A DNA stretch of 39,404 nucleotides from NCBI RefSeq assembly GCF_017426725.1, contig NZ_JAERMS010000029.1:1-39404 (forward strand), in the 5' to 3' direction. This document shows, one piece after another, positions 24,185 through 33,550 of this stretch. Position 1 is the first letter of the stretch. The number at the start of each line of letters is the position of its first letter. Origin of the DNA: Prevotella illustrans (GTDB taxonomy: Bacteria > Bacteroidota > Bacteroidia > Bacteroidales > Bacteroidaceae). Under the pieces are notes generated by a model that made no database searches, had not been told where the DNA came from, and saw only the letters and a program-made list of their open reading frames with translations. A program made the position numbers and the translations under genes.

Positions 24185-27100
24185 ATGAGAGACAGGAGAA
24201 AAAGCAACATCAAGGACTCGCTGATGGTCCTGCTTTTATGGCTGTTTTCCGCGTCGACGCTGCACGCCCAGCAGTTGACACAGGGAAACCGTATTACGTA
24301 TAATAGTTCGGAAGAACGGCTGAGCACGGCTTTAAAGGCAGTGGAACGTCTTTCCGGCTATTATAAACTTCAATTCACCTCGGAAGACGTGGAGCCTTAT
24401 CGGGTGAGTGTGCGTATCGATCGGGCTACCATGGATGCGGCTTTGCACGAGTTATTGAAAAATACGCCGTTGCGCTATAGCGTGAAAGATCGCTTCATCA
24501 GACTGTCAAAGCCTGCCCAGGCTGCGGCGATAGGCATCGGAGGGGATGTTTATGGAACCGTGTTTGATGCCGAAAAACAACCGGCTGTCGGCGCGACGGT
24601 CAGGATAAAGGGCGCGAGCGGCGGCGTGGTCACCGACGTCGACGGCAAGTATAAAATTAAGGCGGCTTCGGGACAGACGCTGATTTTCAGCTATGTGGGA
24701 ATGAAGATTGTCGAAAAGACCTATGCGGGTCACAGCCGTATTGATGTCTACATGGAGGCCAGCGAAGAATTCATGTTGCAAGATGTCGTCGTAAACGGTT
24801 ACTACAGTCGGTCGAAAGAGAGCTATACGGGTTCTGAAATCACCATCAAAGCCGGGCAGTTGAAAGACTTGGGAGCCACCAATGTCCTCTCTACGCTTTC
24901 CGCTTACAACCCGTCGCTGCGACTGACCGAGGAGGCTGACTACGGATCGGACCCTAACCACGTTCCCGAAGTGACGCTGCGCGGCCAAAGCACCTTCGAT
25001 TTGAGAGGCTCTGCCGAGAGTTCGCGTGCCAATCCCAACGGTCCGTTGTATATTATGGACGGCGTGGAGGTTTCCGCCCAGACCGTTTATGACTACGATA
25101 TCAACCGCATAGAAAACATCACGATTCTGAAAGACGCTTCTGCCACGGCCATGTATGGCTCACGTGGAGCCAACGGCGTGATTGTGATGACGACCAAACG
25201 TCCGCAACCGGGCCGAATCAAGGTGGATTTCAGCGCCAACTATGCGTTGTCGGTTCCGGATTTGAGAGACTATAACCTGATGAACGCAAGCGAAAAACTG
25301 GAGTTTGAACGCCTTGCGGGAAGATATATTTTTGCCGCGGGAGGGTTGGAAGGCCAACTGGCAATGGACCGCCTCTATCATTCGCGGTTGCAAGAAGTGG
25401 CCCGCGGCGTGAACACTTATTGGCTTTCGCAGCCCTTGCGCACGTCCTTATATCAGAAATATTCAGCCATATTGGAAGGTGGCGACAATAATCTGCGCTA
25501 TCAGCTGAATGGCCGATACGACACCAATTCGGGCGTCATGAAGGGCTCGGACAGAAACAATTACGGGCTTAGCGCCGTCTTGGATTATAACATAGGTGAG
25601 AACTTCCGAGTGCGCAACGACCTTAGCATTTCGGAAGTGAAGTCGAACAATTCTCCATACGGCTCGTTCAGCCGCTTTGCCCAGCAGAATCCTTATGACA
25701 GAATTTACGACGACGAGGGGCATTTGGTAAAGGTTTTGTCTACCAACCACGTGAATCCGATGATCAACGCCACTCTGGCCAACAGAGACAAGACCAACAC
25801 GACGACCTGGACGGACAACTTCTATCTGGAATGGCGTTTCTTGAACGCGTTTCGATTGACAGCCCGTTTGAGCTATTCCAAGGCTCTTTCGCAGCAGGAA
25901 ACGTTTGTTTCGCCCAACTCTCCGGCCTATGCCGAGGAGACCGAGATAGCGAAAAAGGGGCGTGCCATGTATTTCAATACCACGGAGACCACGCTGGACG
26001 GCAATGTCTTGCTATCGTATTACAATACGTTCAGGAAAATACATACCGTCAGCATGACGCTCGGTACCAACTTCACGGACAACAGTGTGCGTGGCCAAGG
26101 GTTCACGGCAACCGGCTTTTTGAATGATAATCTCGACAATATCCATTTCGCCCAACAGTACGCGGCCAACAGTAAGCCGGCAAGTACGTCGGACGTGTCG
26201 CGCCTTTTCGGTGTCTTGTTCAATGCCAACTACGGATTAAAGGAACGCTATTACGTAGACTTCTCGTTCCGTACGGACGGCTCTTCCAAGTTTGGCAATG
26301 ATTCGCGCTTTGCCCCTTTCTGGTCGTTAGGCGTGGCATGGAACGTACACAAGGAGAAATTCATGAACGAAAAGTTCGCCAACTTGCGCCTCAGAGCGTC
26401 GATGGGCAGCACGGGTAACATCAATTTCGCGTCGTCGCAAGCCATCACGCGCTATTATTATCATGCCGATAACATTTACCTCGACTCTTGGGGAGCTACC
26501 TTGCAGGGATATGGAAACAGCAAGTTGAAATGGCAACAGACCATGACCTATAATCTGGGAATAGACATTTCGGTACTCAAAGGCAGGCTGGCTTTCTATG
26601 GAGACGTCTATCGGAAGCTGACCGACAATCTGTTGTTGCCCATGAATGTCGCGCCCTCTACCGGTTTCACTTCCTATACGGAAAACGTGGGCGAGGTGGA
26701 GAACACGGGCTGGGAGGCACGTTTGTCTGCCAATTGGATAAAAACCAGGGACTTCTCGTGGACGACCACTTTCTCCGCCTTTCACAACAAGAACAGGATT
26801 CGCAAGATTTCCAATGAGTTGGAAGAAATGAACAAGCGGCACAATACGGATAAAAACAGCAACATAACCGGCAAGGTTGCCAATCAATATGAGAACGGCA
26901 ACTCCACGACAGCGATCTATGTGGTTCGTTCGGGCGGCATTGATCCGGCCACGGGAAATGAGATTTACTATAAGCGCGACGGCACTTTGTCCTTCATTTA
27001 CGATTATAAGGATAAAGTGGTGGTGGGCGACACCGAACCCAAATATAACGGCAATATCATCAATAATATCGCGTGGAAGGGCCTCAACCTCTACGCGGTG

Positions 27101-27487
27101 GCGACCTACCGATATGGCGGAAAGGCTTACAACGCTACGCTGGCAACCAAAGTGGAAGGCGCCAACCCGGCGTTGAACGCCGACAAGCGCGTGCTTTACG
27201 ACCGTTGGAAGCAGCCGGGCGATCATGCCATGTTTCGAAGAATCGACGACCAATCGCCCGTTTATCAAACCAGCAGATTCGTACAGGACAACAATTCGCT
27301 CGTCTTGTCCAATCTCTCGCTTACCTATACATTGCCCAAGAAGCTCATTTCGGCGTTCGGCGTGGAATACGTTAAGTTGATAGCGTCGGCCACCGACTTG
27401 GTTCGCTTCTCCTCAATCAGGCAGGAAAGAGGCATCGCTTACCCTTACGCGCATTCTTATTCTTTCGGTTTTAACATTAGATTTTAA
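24185..27487 (+). CDS. SusC/RagA-family TonB-dependent transporter with STN domain
   Basis: An 1100-residue outer-membrane transporter. The signal peptide covers about residues 1-29 (ending HAQQ). An STN signalling domain lies at about 40-108, a carboxypeptidase-regulatory-like beta domain at about 118-195, and a plug at about 205-340 with the SusC signature ENITILKDASATAMYGSRGA. The 22-strand barrel fills the rest and ends in the aromatic terminus FNIRF. The STN domain marks it as a signalling transporter controlled by the upstream FecI/FecR pair. The immediately following susD stops any gap. The substrate is unknown; no glycoside hydrolase accompanies it. Confidence 0.96.
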   Translation: MRDRRKSNIKDSLMVLLLWLFSASTLHAQQLTQGNRITYNSSEERLSTALKAVERLSGYYKLQFTSEDVEPYRVSVRIDRATMDAALHELLKNTPLRYSVKDRFIRLSKPAQAAAIGIGGDVYGTVFDAEKQPAVGATVRIKGASGGVVTDVDGKYKIKAASGQTLIFSYVGMKIVEKTYAGHSRIDVYMEASEEFMLQDVVVNGYYSRSKESYTGSEITIKAGQLKDLGATNVLSTLSAYNPSLRLTEEADYGSDPNHVPEVTLRGQSTFDLRGSAESSRANPNGPLYIMDGVEVSAQTVYDYDINRIENITILKDASATAMYGSRGANGVIVMTTKRPQPGRIKVDFSANYALSVPDLRDYNLMNASEKLEFERLAGRYIFAAGGLEGQLAMDRLYHSRLQEVARGVNTYWLSQPLRTSLYQKYSAILEGGDNNLRYQLNGRYDTNSGVMKGSDRNNYGLSAVLDYNIGENFRVRNDLSISEVKSNNSPYGSFSRFAQQNPYDRIYDDEGHLVKVLSTNHVNPMINATLANRDKTNTTTWTDNFYLEWRFLNAFRLTARLSYSKALSQQETFVSPNSPAYAEETEIAKKGRAMYFNTTETTLDGNVLLSYYNTFRKIHTVSMTLGTNFTDNSVRGQGFTATGFLNDNLDNIHFAQQYAANSKPASTSDVSRLFGVLFNANYGLKERYYVDFSFRTDGSSKFGNDSRFAPFWSLGVAWNVHKEKFMNEKFANLRLRASMGSTGNINFASSQAITRYYYHADNIYLDSWGATLQGYGNSKLKWQQTMTYNLGIDISVLKGRLAFYGDVYRKLTDNLLLPMNVAPSTGFTSYTENVGEVENTGWEARLSANWIKTRDFSWTTTFSAFHNKNRIRKISNELEEMNKRHNTDKNSNITGKVANQYENGNSTTAIYVVRSGGIDPATGNEIYYKRDGTLSFIYDYKDKVVVGDTEPKYNGNIINNIAWKGLNLYAVATYRYGGKAYNATLATKVEGANPALNADKRVLYDRWKQPGDHAMFRRIDDQSPVYQTSRFVQDNNSLVLSNLSLTYTLPKKLISAFGVEYVKLIASATDLVRFSSIRQERGIAYPYAHSYSFGFNIRF

Positions 27488-28918
27488 ATGACAATGAAAC
27501 TCATACAATATATGATAACGGGAGCTTTTGTGTTGCTTGTTTCTTCATGCAACGACTGGCTCAAGGTAGAACCGGAGACATCCGTTGACGAAGAGAAACT
27601 TTTTTCAACGGAGCAGGGCTTCAGAGACGCGCTGGCCGGTGTGTATGCCGACATGGCTTCGGGCAGTTTGTATGGCCAGGAACTTAGCTTCGGATTGCTG
27701 GATGTCTTGGGACAGCTGTATGACTACGAAGCCATGGAAACGGTCTATCATCAATACCATTACGCCAAAGATTACCAGTATGGCAACGAACAGGTGAAAT
27801 CGCAGATCGGTTCGATATGGAATAAGATGTACGCGGTGATAGCCGAGATCAACAATATCTTGTTGTGGCTCGATAAAAATGGACAGGTCATGCCTGTCTC
27901 AACACGACATCAGATTAAGGGAGAATGTCTCTTTTTGCGGGCATATCTGCATTACGACCTCCTGCGGATGTTCGCGCCCGACGTAAAACGAGAACCGCAA
28001 GCCACCGCGATTCCTTATGTGGAAACCTTTAGCGTAAAAGCTACGCCGGCAGGGAGCGTCCGGCAGGTGATCGAGAATATAAAACGAGACCTGAATACGG
28101 CCAAGCAGGAATTGGAACAGGATGGTATCAAGAAGGTGATTCCTTATGAGTTTGCCGACAAGACGGAAACCGACCGCTATGTGGCACGTGCCAACTGCTA
28201 TGCGGTTGAGGCCCTGCTCGCGCGCGTACTTTTGGATGAGGGTAGCTATCAGGAGGCCGAACAGGCTGCCGCCAACGTCATTCAGTCGGGTAAGTTCAGG
28301 CTGCTGGACGTGGCGAAAAGCATTAACGTGCAGCCCGACTCATTGGATATCCTGTTTAACGACGAGCATATCTTCTCGCTTCGAAATAAAGCCATTCTGA
28401 CCAACGCCCAGAAATTGCACCTTGGTATCGTCACGCAGACGTCGGTAAGCGGCGCCGCGCTACCATTGGCGACAGACATCAATGACCAGTTTGAGAACAA
28501 CAACAACGACGTAAGATTGTCGACCTGGGTGAAACCGCAAAGCAAATATCTTATAAAATATACAAAAGAGGACATCAAGAAATTTTATCCCAAGCAGGTA
28601 CTCATCAAGTTGTCTGAAATGTATCTGATCGTAGCGGAATGCAAAATGCGCCTGAATGAAGCGGACGCGTTGGAGACACTGAACACGCTCCGGCGTTCAC
28701 GCATTCCCAATTCGGCTGCTGCCGACAAGGCTGTCATCAACCAGGACGTACTGATTGCGGAGATGCGGCGTGAGTTTATAGGAGAAGGCAAGATGTTTTA
28801 TGAATATAAACGTCTGAACAGCCCTATTCTTAATATATTAGTTAACATAGAACCTTCCAATTCCGTACAGGTCTTTCCATTGCCGGAAGATGAGAAGGAA
28901 TATGGAATTTATCATTGA
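27488..28918 (+). CDS. SusD/RagB-family surface lipoprotein
   Basis: A 476-residue lipoprotein that caps the SusC channel and binds substrate at the cell surface. The lipobox ends at Cys21 (VSSC); an ATG two codons later would also work. The N-terminus carries NDWLKVEPETS and the family's tetratricopeptide-like helices follow, with the C-terminal AECKMRLNEADALETLNTLR and RREFIGEGKMFYEYKRL features of SusD-like proteins. The start directly abuts the susC stop, so the pair is translated together. Confidence 0.95.
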   Translation: MTMKLIQYMITGAFVLLVSSCNDWLKVEPETSVDEEKLFSTEQGFRDALAGVYADMASGSLYGQELSFGLLDVLGQLYDYEAMETVYHQYHYAKDYQYGNEQVKSQIGSIWNKMYAVIAEINNILLWLDKNGQVMPVSTRHQIKGECLFLRAYLHYDLLRMFAPDVKREPQATAIPYVETFSVKATPAGSVRQVIENIKRDLNTAKQELEQDGIKKVIPYEFADKTETDRYVARANCYAVEALLARVLLDEGSYQEAEQAAANVIQSGKFRLLDVAKSINVQPDSLDILFNDEHIFSLRNKAILTNAQKLHLGIVTQTSVSGAALPLATDINDQFENNNNDVRLSTWVKPQSKYLIKYTKEDIKKFYPKQVLIKLSEMYLIVAECKMRLNEADALETLNTLRRSRIPNSAAADKAVINQDVLIAEMRREFIGEGKMFYEYKRLNSPILNILVNIEPSNSVQVFPLPEDEKEYGIYH

Positions 28919-28931
28919 AAAGGAGGGAAAG

Positions 28932-29699
28932 ATGAAAAACGTATGGCTTAAACTATGGGTTATTTCTACATGCGTCTTGACCATAGCTTGCTCTAAGGAT
29001 ATTGACGTGCCCTATTCGGAAGGCGACAGAATCTATTTCGAATATCTGTATCAAGACCCCAATTACGCGGCCAAGAGATTGATCGTGCGCGACTCGCTGA
29101 CGGTTTCGATGGGACTTTTGCCCGATGAAACGAAAAGCTTCGAGGTGAAGATTCCCGTCCTGATATTGGGTAACCCGCTATCGACAGACAAGCATTATCG
29201 GGTAGAAGTCGTTGAGAAAGGAACGGTTGTGAAAGGAGTGACGACCGCCAAAGTGAATGAAGATTATATGCCTTTGCAGGAGACTTACACCTTTCATGCC
29301 AACACTTGGTCGGACACGTTGAGGCTCGTGTTGCTGCGTTCGCATTTGAGTCCTTCTTTTACGCTGAAGCAACAGAAGTCCGTCATTCTGCGATTGGTGA
29401 CGACGGATGAGCTGAAACCCGGCATACGCGAAGGTCATGAGGTTAAAATTTCCATGAATAATTATGTAGCCCAGCCCAAATGGTGGAATGTTTACGCGTT
29501 GGGTTATTATCATCCGCAGAAATACAAAATACTTCTTATGTTCAATACGGAAGAATTTTACAGTACGGTAGACATCCTCAATGACGCGAGCCGCTATGTC
29601 AACGCCCTGAAAGCCTATCTGAAAGACAATGTCGTCATAGACGGGGAAACAGGCAAACGAGTCGGTTTCGACAATCTGATAGACATGGATGGAAAATAG
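28932..29699 (+). CDS. DUF4843-like lipoprotein
   Basis: A 255-residue predicted lipoprotein from the ATG at 28932, with the lipobox Cys at residue 20 (TIACS). The upstream in-frame ATG would overlap susD and add a charged leader. The body is beta-rich with the DUF4843 pattern: an RIYFEYLYQD start, a VPVLILGNP-like strand, a KVNEDYMPL-like turn, and W near residue 176 in PKWWNVYALGYY. It lies between SusD and the PKD-like lipoprotein, a recurrent arrangement in Bacteroidetes. It is probably a surface component of the uptake complex; substrate binding is a guess. Confidence 0.82.
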   Translation: MKNVWLKLWVISTCVLTIACSKDIDVPYSEGDRIYFEYLYQDPNYAAKRLIVRDSLTVSMGLLPDETKSFEVKIPVLILGNPLSTDKHYRVEVVEKGTVVKGVTTAKVNEDYMPLQETYTFHANTWSDTLRLVLLRSHLSPSFTLKQQKSVILRLVTTDELKPGIREGHEVKISMNNYVAQPKWWNVYALGYYHPQKYKILLMFNTEEFYSTVDILNDASRYVNALKAYLKDNVVIDGETGKRVGFDNLIDMDGK

Positions 29700-29715
29700 A
29701 AAAAGGAGAAAGCTT

Positions 29716-31320
29716 ATGAAAACATTTAAATATGTAGCGGGCCTGGCTATACTGATCTTGTTGTCGGCATGCTATGAAGACAAGGGAAACTACGACTATC
29801 ATGAAATAGATGAGGTCACGGTGAAAGGAATACCCGAAAGCGTTGAGATAGACAGATTTTCAAGGCTGGAGATTAAACCCGACATCAGTGGCTCCATCTT
29901 TGGCAACGACACCTCGAAATACTCGTATGAATGGAAGATTGCCGACAAAGTTATTTCAACACAAAAAGACTTGGATTATGAAGTGAGTAACGCTCAGGGA
30001 AGTTATACGCTGTTGTTTACAATTGCAGAAAAGGAAACCAGGGTAAAGACGTTTGTCACGACCAAGCTTATCGTTAACTACTCAACTTCTTCCGATGGTA
30101 TTCTCGTCGTGAGTTCAAAAAACGGAAAAGCGGACTTGTCTTATTTAAGATTGGATATGCCCGAAGCCAAGTTTATGACGATGTTTTACAACAAGAATCA
30201 TGACGAGCCGCTCGGGACTCATCCGAGACAGTTGTATCAGACCTATGTAGACGGTGCCTCGGCTTATGTCAGGAGATACGGTGGATACGGCATTAAGCTC
30301 ATTTGTGACGAGGGGCTTGTGCAGCTGAGCAACGTCACGCTGGACTATATGGGAAAGATAGACAAGAACTTCTTTCTCAACTACGGCGAACTCTATCCCA
30401 TTCCCGACTATTCTTCCTATGTGCCCGAGTATATGAACAGCATCGTTTTTCAATGGCGAAGAACTCCCTATGGCAGCATTATGAACGATGAATTTCTCTA
30501 CGTGATAGCCGGCGGAGCGGTCTATGTCATTTCATACGAGCGTGCCAAAAAGCCCGAAATCTTTTATTCCAACTATGTAGGAGAAGAAGGACAAAGGTGC
30601 AAGTTTTCGCCGATGATGTTTGTTACCGGCAGGAAACCCACGCCCAACAAGGGCAAAAATCTGAACGCGGGGTGGACGACAACTGAAACGGAATGTGTGT
30701 TCGACGAGAACCAAGGCGTGTTCTATATTTTCTCTTCAGGGCAGTTGACCGCCGTAGACCCCGACGTTTCTTTCCCGGGTTACAAGGCCTTTTACGGCGA
30801 GGATACCTATCAGATGGGCTTCTGCTTCGCTGCCATGGAGAAAGAAGGAAAGGTAAGGTTCGCGACATTCAATACGGAGAGCCAAAATCATATAGTCTCT
30901 GTCGACGCGACGGAAGCGTCGCCATCCGGCAGGTTCTTCATGTTGCGCAATTCGCCATACGTATATTTCAATACGACAAAGGGGATATATAAGTACAATA
31001 TCCTCAATGTCGGCTCCGGAATATCACCCGCCGCGTCGGACAAAATACTTTCTTTAGAAGATTTAGGTTACTCGAAAGAAGCCGTTATCTCCGATATTTG
31101 CCTGCATCGCAATGAGAAAAAGATGGTGATAGCCGTTTCGCGATATGGCGATGACGAACAAGGAAAAGGCGATGAACTCAAAAGCGATATCGTAGAAGTA
31201 AGTCTTGGAGGCGCCAAGCCCGAACTCCTGAAAAAATATGTGGGAGTATGTGGCGTCAAGCCATTGGTCATTTATAAATACAGAACATTCGCACGCAACG
31301 ATGAATATTTAGTGGATTGA
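29716..31320 (+). CDS. PKD-like family surface lipoprotein
   Basis: A 534-residue lipoprotein from the ATG at 29716, lipidated at Cys19 (LLSACY), beginning EDKGNYDYHEIDEVTVKG as in PKD_2-type lipoproteins. Residues about 35-130 form a PKD/Ig-like domain with the SYEWKIADKVIS strand. The rest (about 130-534) looks like a beta-propeller-type region rich in short strands and aromatic residues. It follows the DUF4843-like gene by 16 bases. This family is repeatedly found beside SusC/SusD and DUF4843 genes; the ligand is not known. Confidence 0.85.
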   Translation: MKTFKYVAGLAILILLSACYEDKGNYDYHEIDEVTVKGIPESVEIDRFSRLEIKPDISGSIFGNDTSKYSYEWKIADKVISTQKDLDYEVSNAQGSYTLLFTIAEKETRVKTFVTTKLIVNYSTSSDGILVVSSKNGKADLSYLRLDMPEAKFMTMFYNKNHDEPLGTHPRQLYQTYVDGASAYVRRYGGYGIKLICDEGLVQLSNVTLDYMGKIDKNFFLNYGELYPIPDYSSYVPEYMNSIVFQWRRTPYGSIMNDEFLYVIAGGAVYVISYERAKKPEIFYSNYVGEEGQRCKFSPMMFVTGRKPTPNKGKNLNAGWTTTETECVFDENQGVFYIFSSGQLTAVDPDVSFPGYKAFYGEDTYQMGFCFAAMEKEGKVRFATFNTESQNHIVSVDATEASPSGRFFMLRNSPYVYFNTTKGIYKYNILNVGSGISPAASDKILSLEDLGYSKEAVISDICLHRNEKKMVIAVSRYGDDEQGKGDELKSDIVEVSLGGAKPELLKKYVGVCGVKPLVIYKYRTFARNDEYLVD

Positions 31321-31323
31321 GAC

Positions 31324-32499
31324 ATGAAACGATCAAGATTATCCGTATTATTCCTTGCTTTGATTCTGCAACTGCTTTGCGTTCCGGTCCGCGGAGACAA
31401 CGGTGGCATTCGTTTCGAGCGTGGAAACTGGCAAGAAATACTTCAGAAAGCCAAGTCGCAACATAAATTAATCTTCGCGGACTTCTATACCCAATGGTGC
31501 GGTCCCTGCCTTAATATGGCCGAAACAGTCTTCTCGCTTCCCGAAGTGGGAGCCTTTTACAACCGTCATTTTATTTGCGTGCAGATAGACGCGGAGCATG
31601 GTGAGGGGGTCGGCCTGGCCTCCAAGTACCATGTACGCCTTTATCCTACCTATTGTTTCATCGAGCCCGACTCGGAAAAAGCGGTGCATGTGAGTTCGAG
31701 TACACAAACGCCGGAAACATTCATAGAGACGGGTAAGAGCGCGCTGGTTCCCGAAAGGCGTTCCACTTATCTGACGGAAGCCTATCAAAAGGGCAGGCAT
31801 GATAAGGATTTCCTGTTGGCTTACCTGTGGTATAAGCACTCCATCCACGACAGGCAGGCCGTAGATAGAGCTTTCAATCAACTCATCGAAGCAGGTCACA
31901 CCTTGCGCGACAGCACGATATGGAAAGCGTTCGTCGGCTCCATTTCAGGCGTTACGCCCTATCTGAAAGAAGTTTCCCGGAACTATGAAGACTACTGTCG
32001 GTTGTATTCAAAGAAGGCGGTAGACGACAAACTCTTCGCCGAAACCAAGTACGGCAACCTGAAGGAGATAGAAAGCTTGTGCGATTTTGAAGGTAAGCGG
32101 TTGAACCTGACATTCATTCGCGTAGAAAACGATGTGAACCGGATGAAGTTTGACGAGGCGGCTACACGCGTCGACTCTCTACTGGCAGACACCGTTCAGG
32201 ACAAAACGGAAATTATGAGCCGTTTGAAGTTCTTGGTAAACAGAGCGCGTCATACGTTGAAAGACGGTTCGCGCAAATGGAAAATGAAATGTTTGGAGTA
32301 CGCCCGTTACCTTGCTTACAATTGGCCGGATCGGAAAGACGGCAGCGTGCATCAGCTTTATGCGGACATACTCGAACAACTCATGAAAGAGGAAGAGCTA
32401 AAAAGCGAAATGGCGAAGATGGTTTCCCGGCCTCCAAGATACGGGACGCCATCTTATTCCATGCGTTCTCCTAAATTAAAGATGAAGCCAAGAAAATGA
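31324..32499 (+). CDS. Exported thioredoxin-fold protein
   Basis: A 391-residue protein with a signal peptide (about residues 1-24) and a thioredoxin domain at about 30-135. The active site WCGPC (residues 58-62) is intact, with the ADFYTQ strand before it and a cis-Pro candidate in RLYPTYCFI. The helical remainder (about 140-391) is unassigned. It starts 3 bases after the PKD-like gene, so it is the last gene of the SusCD operon. It may reduce disulphides or carry out thiol-linked repair of the surface proteins; this is inference. Confidence 0.87.
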   Translation: MKRSRLSVLFLALILQLLCVPVRGDNGGIRFERGNWQEILQKAKSQHKLIFADFYTQWCGPCLNMAETVFSLPEVGAFYNRHFICVQIDAEHGEGVGLASKYHVRLYPTYCFIEPDSEKAVHVSSSTQTPETFIETGKSALVPERRSTYLTEAYQKGRHDKDFLLAYLWYKHSIHDRQAVDRAFNQLIEAGHTLRDSTIWKAFVGSISGVTPYLKEVSRNYEDYCRLYSKKAVDDKLFAETKYGNLKEIESLCDFEGKRLNLTFIRVENDVNRMKFDEAATRVDSLLADTVQDKTEIMSRLKFLVNRARHTLKDGSRKWKMKCLEYARYLAYNWPDRKDGSVHQLYADILEQLMKEEELKSEMAKMVSRPPRYGTPSYSMRSPKLKMKPRK

Positions 32500-32522
32500 A
32501 AAGAGGGAAACCGGTCGCTTCG

Positions 32523-33149
32523 CTATTTTCTCACCGACTCGACAATTCGCCGTAACAGTGGGGCTATGGCTTCCTCCACCTGCTTCATGTCGGCGGTAGG
32601 CTCAAAGCGACCGACTACTTTCCCCTTGCTGTCGACCAAAAACTTGGTGAAGTTCCACTTGATGTCTGCCTTGCGGGTATAGTCCGCGTCGCGCTTTTTC
32701 ATCATCTGATCCATCTTCTGGGCCGTCTGACTTTGCCCGAATCCTTTGAAGCCTGCCTGTTTTTTCAGATAGGTGTAGAGCGGCGTTTCGTTGCTTCCAT
32801 TTACGTCAATCTTGGCAAACTGTGGAAAGGTGACGGCATAATGGTCGGTGCAGAACTTGCGAATCTCCTGAATCGTGCCCGGTGCCTGCGCGTCAAACTG
32901 GTTGCAGGGGAAGTCGAGTATCTCCAGACCTTGGTCATGGTACTTCCGGTAAAGGGCTTCCAGCTCGGCGTATTGCGGCGTGAAGCCACATTGCGTCGCC
33001 GTGTTGACGATGAGTAGCACCTTGCCTTTGTATTGTTTCAGGCTCACTTGCTTGTCTTCGTCATTGGTTACCTTGAATCCGTAAATGTTCTTTTGGGCTG
33101 ATGCGGTCAGTGCGAAGACCGTCATCAATAAAAGTAGTATATTTTTCAT
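32523..33149 (-). CDS. Exported glutathione peroxidase-like protein
   Basis: A 208-residue glutathione peroxidase family protein with a signal peptide (about residues 1-19, ending ASA-QK), so it acts in the periplasm. The redox Cys54 is in NTATQCGFT and the second family Cys82 is in LDFPCNQF; the Trp of the active site is in KWNFTKF. In Bacteroidetes such enzymes usually use thioredoxin rather than glutathione. It is convergent with the thioredoxin-fold gene, with 23 bases between them. Confidence 0.92.
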   Translation of the reverse strand: MKNILLLLMTVFALTASAQKNIYGFKVTNDEDKQVSLKQYKGKVLLIVNTATQCGFTPQYAELEALYRKYHDQGLEILDFPCNQFDAQAPGTIQEIRKFCTDHYAVTFPQFAKIDVNGSNETPLYTYLKKQAGFKGFGQSQTAQKMDQMMKKRDADYTRKADIKWNFTKFLVDSKGKVVGRFEPTADMKQVEEAIAPLLRRIVESVRK

Positions 33150-33219
33150 TTTGGAGTGATTGACTGATTTCTCAAATATTACCTCGTGGCTTTTCCACTG
33201 TGTATCAGTGGTGTACTTG

Positions 33220-33227
33220 CAAACTTA
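33220..33227 (-). promoter_or_regulatory. -7 box of the glutathione peroxidase gene
   Basis: On the minus strand this reads TAAGTTTG followed by C, a full consensus match about 71 bases before the start. A perfect 6-bp hairpin CCACTG/CAGTGG at 33195-33211 lies in the resulting leader. Confidence 0.6.
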
Positions 33228-33329
33228 CAAAAATCCTCGGATTATATGCCTGTTTAATAAAGAAAAATGGTTTTCTTTAAAAGAAATATAATCTTTTCCC
33301 ACAACAATGTTGATACTTTTGAAAAATGT

Positions 33330-33550
33330 TGAGTTTGAAGATGGCATTTGGAGTAATCTTTTAGAAAAATGTAAAAAAAACAGTATGATATTAGGATTAT
33401 ATTGAAAAAATTAATAACTTTACAAACGAAAATACACATAATTCTATTGCCATAAAAACAGACTTTCTAATACTCCAATCAATAAAGTCCATTAGGAGTA
33501 ATTTGGCTTTTGCATATTGTGTTGAAACTAAAATAATAAATAAACTTTAT
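33330..33550. promoter_or_regulatory. Leader of the CRISPR-Cas operon
   Basis: An AT-rich 5' region with TAACTTTA at 33415-33422, which differs from the -7 consensus only in its last base. Three related 8-mers occur around it: TTGGAGTA at 33348-33355, its reverse complement TACTCCAA at 33471-33478, and TAGGAGTA at 33493-33500. The last two face each other and could form an operator or a hairpin. No gene is seen from 33150 to 33550. Confidence 0.45.
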
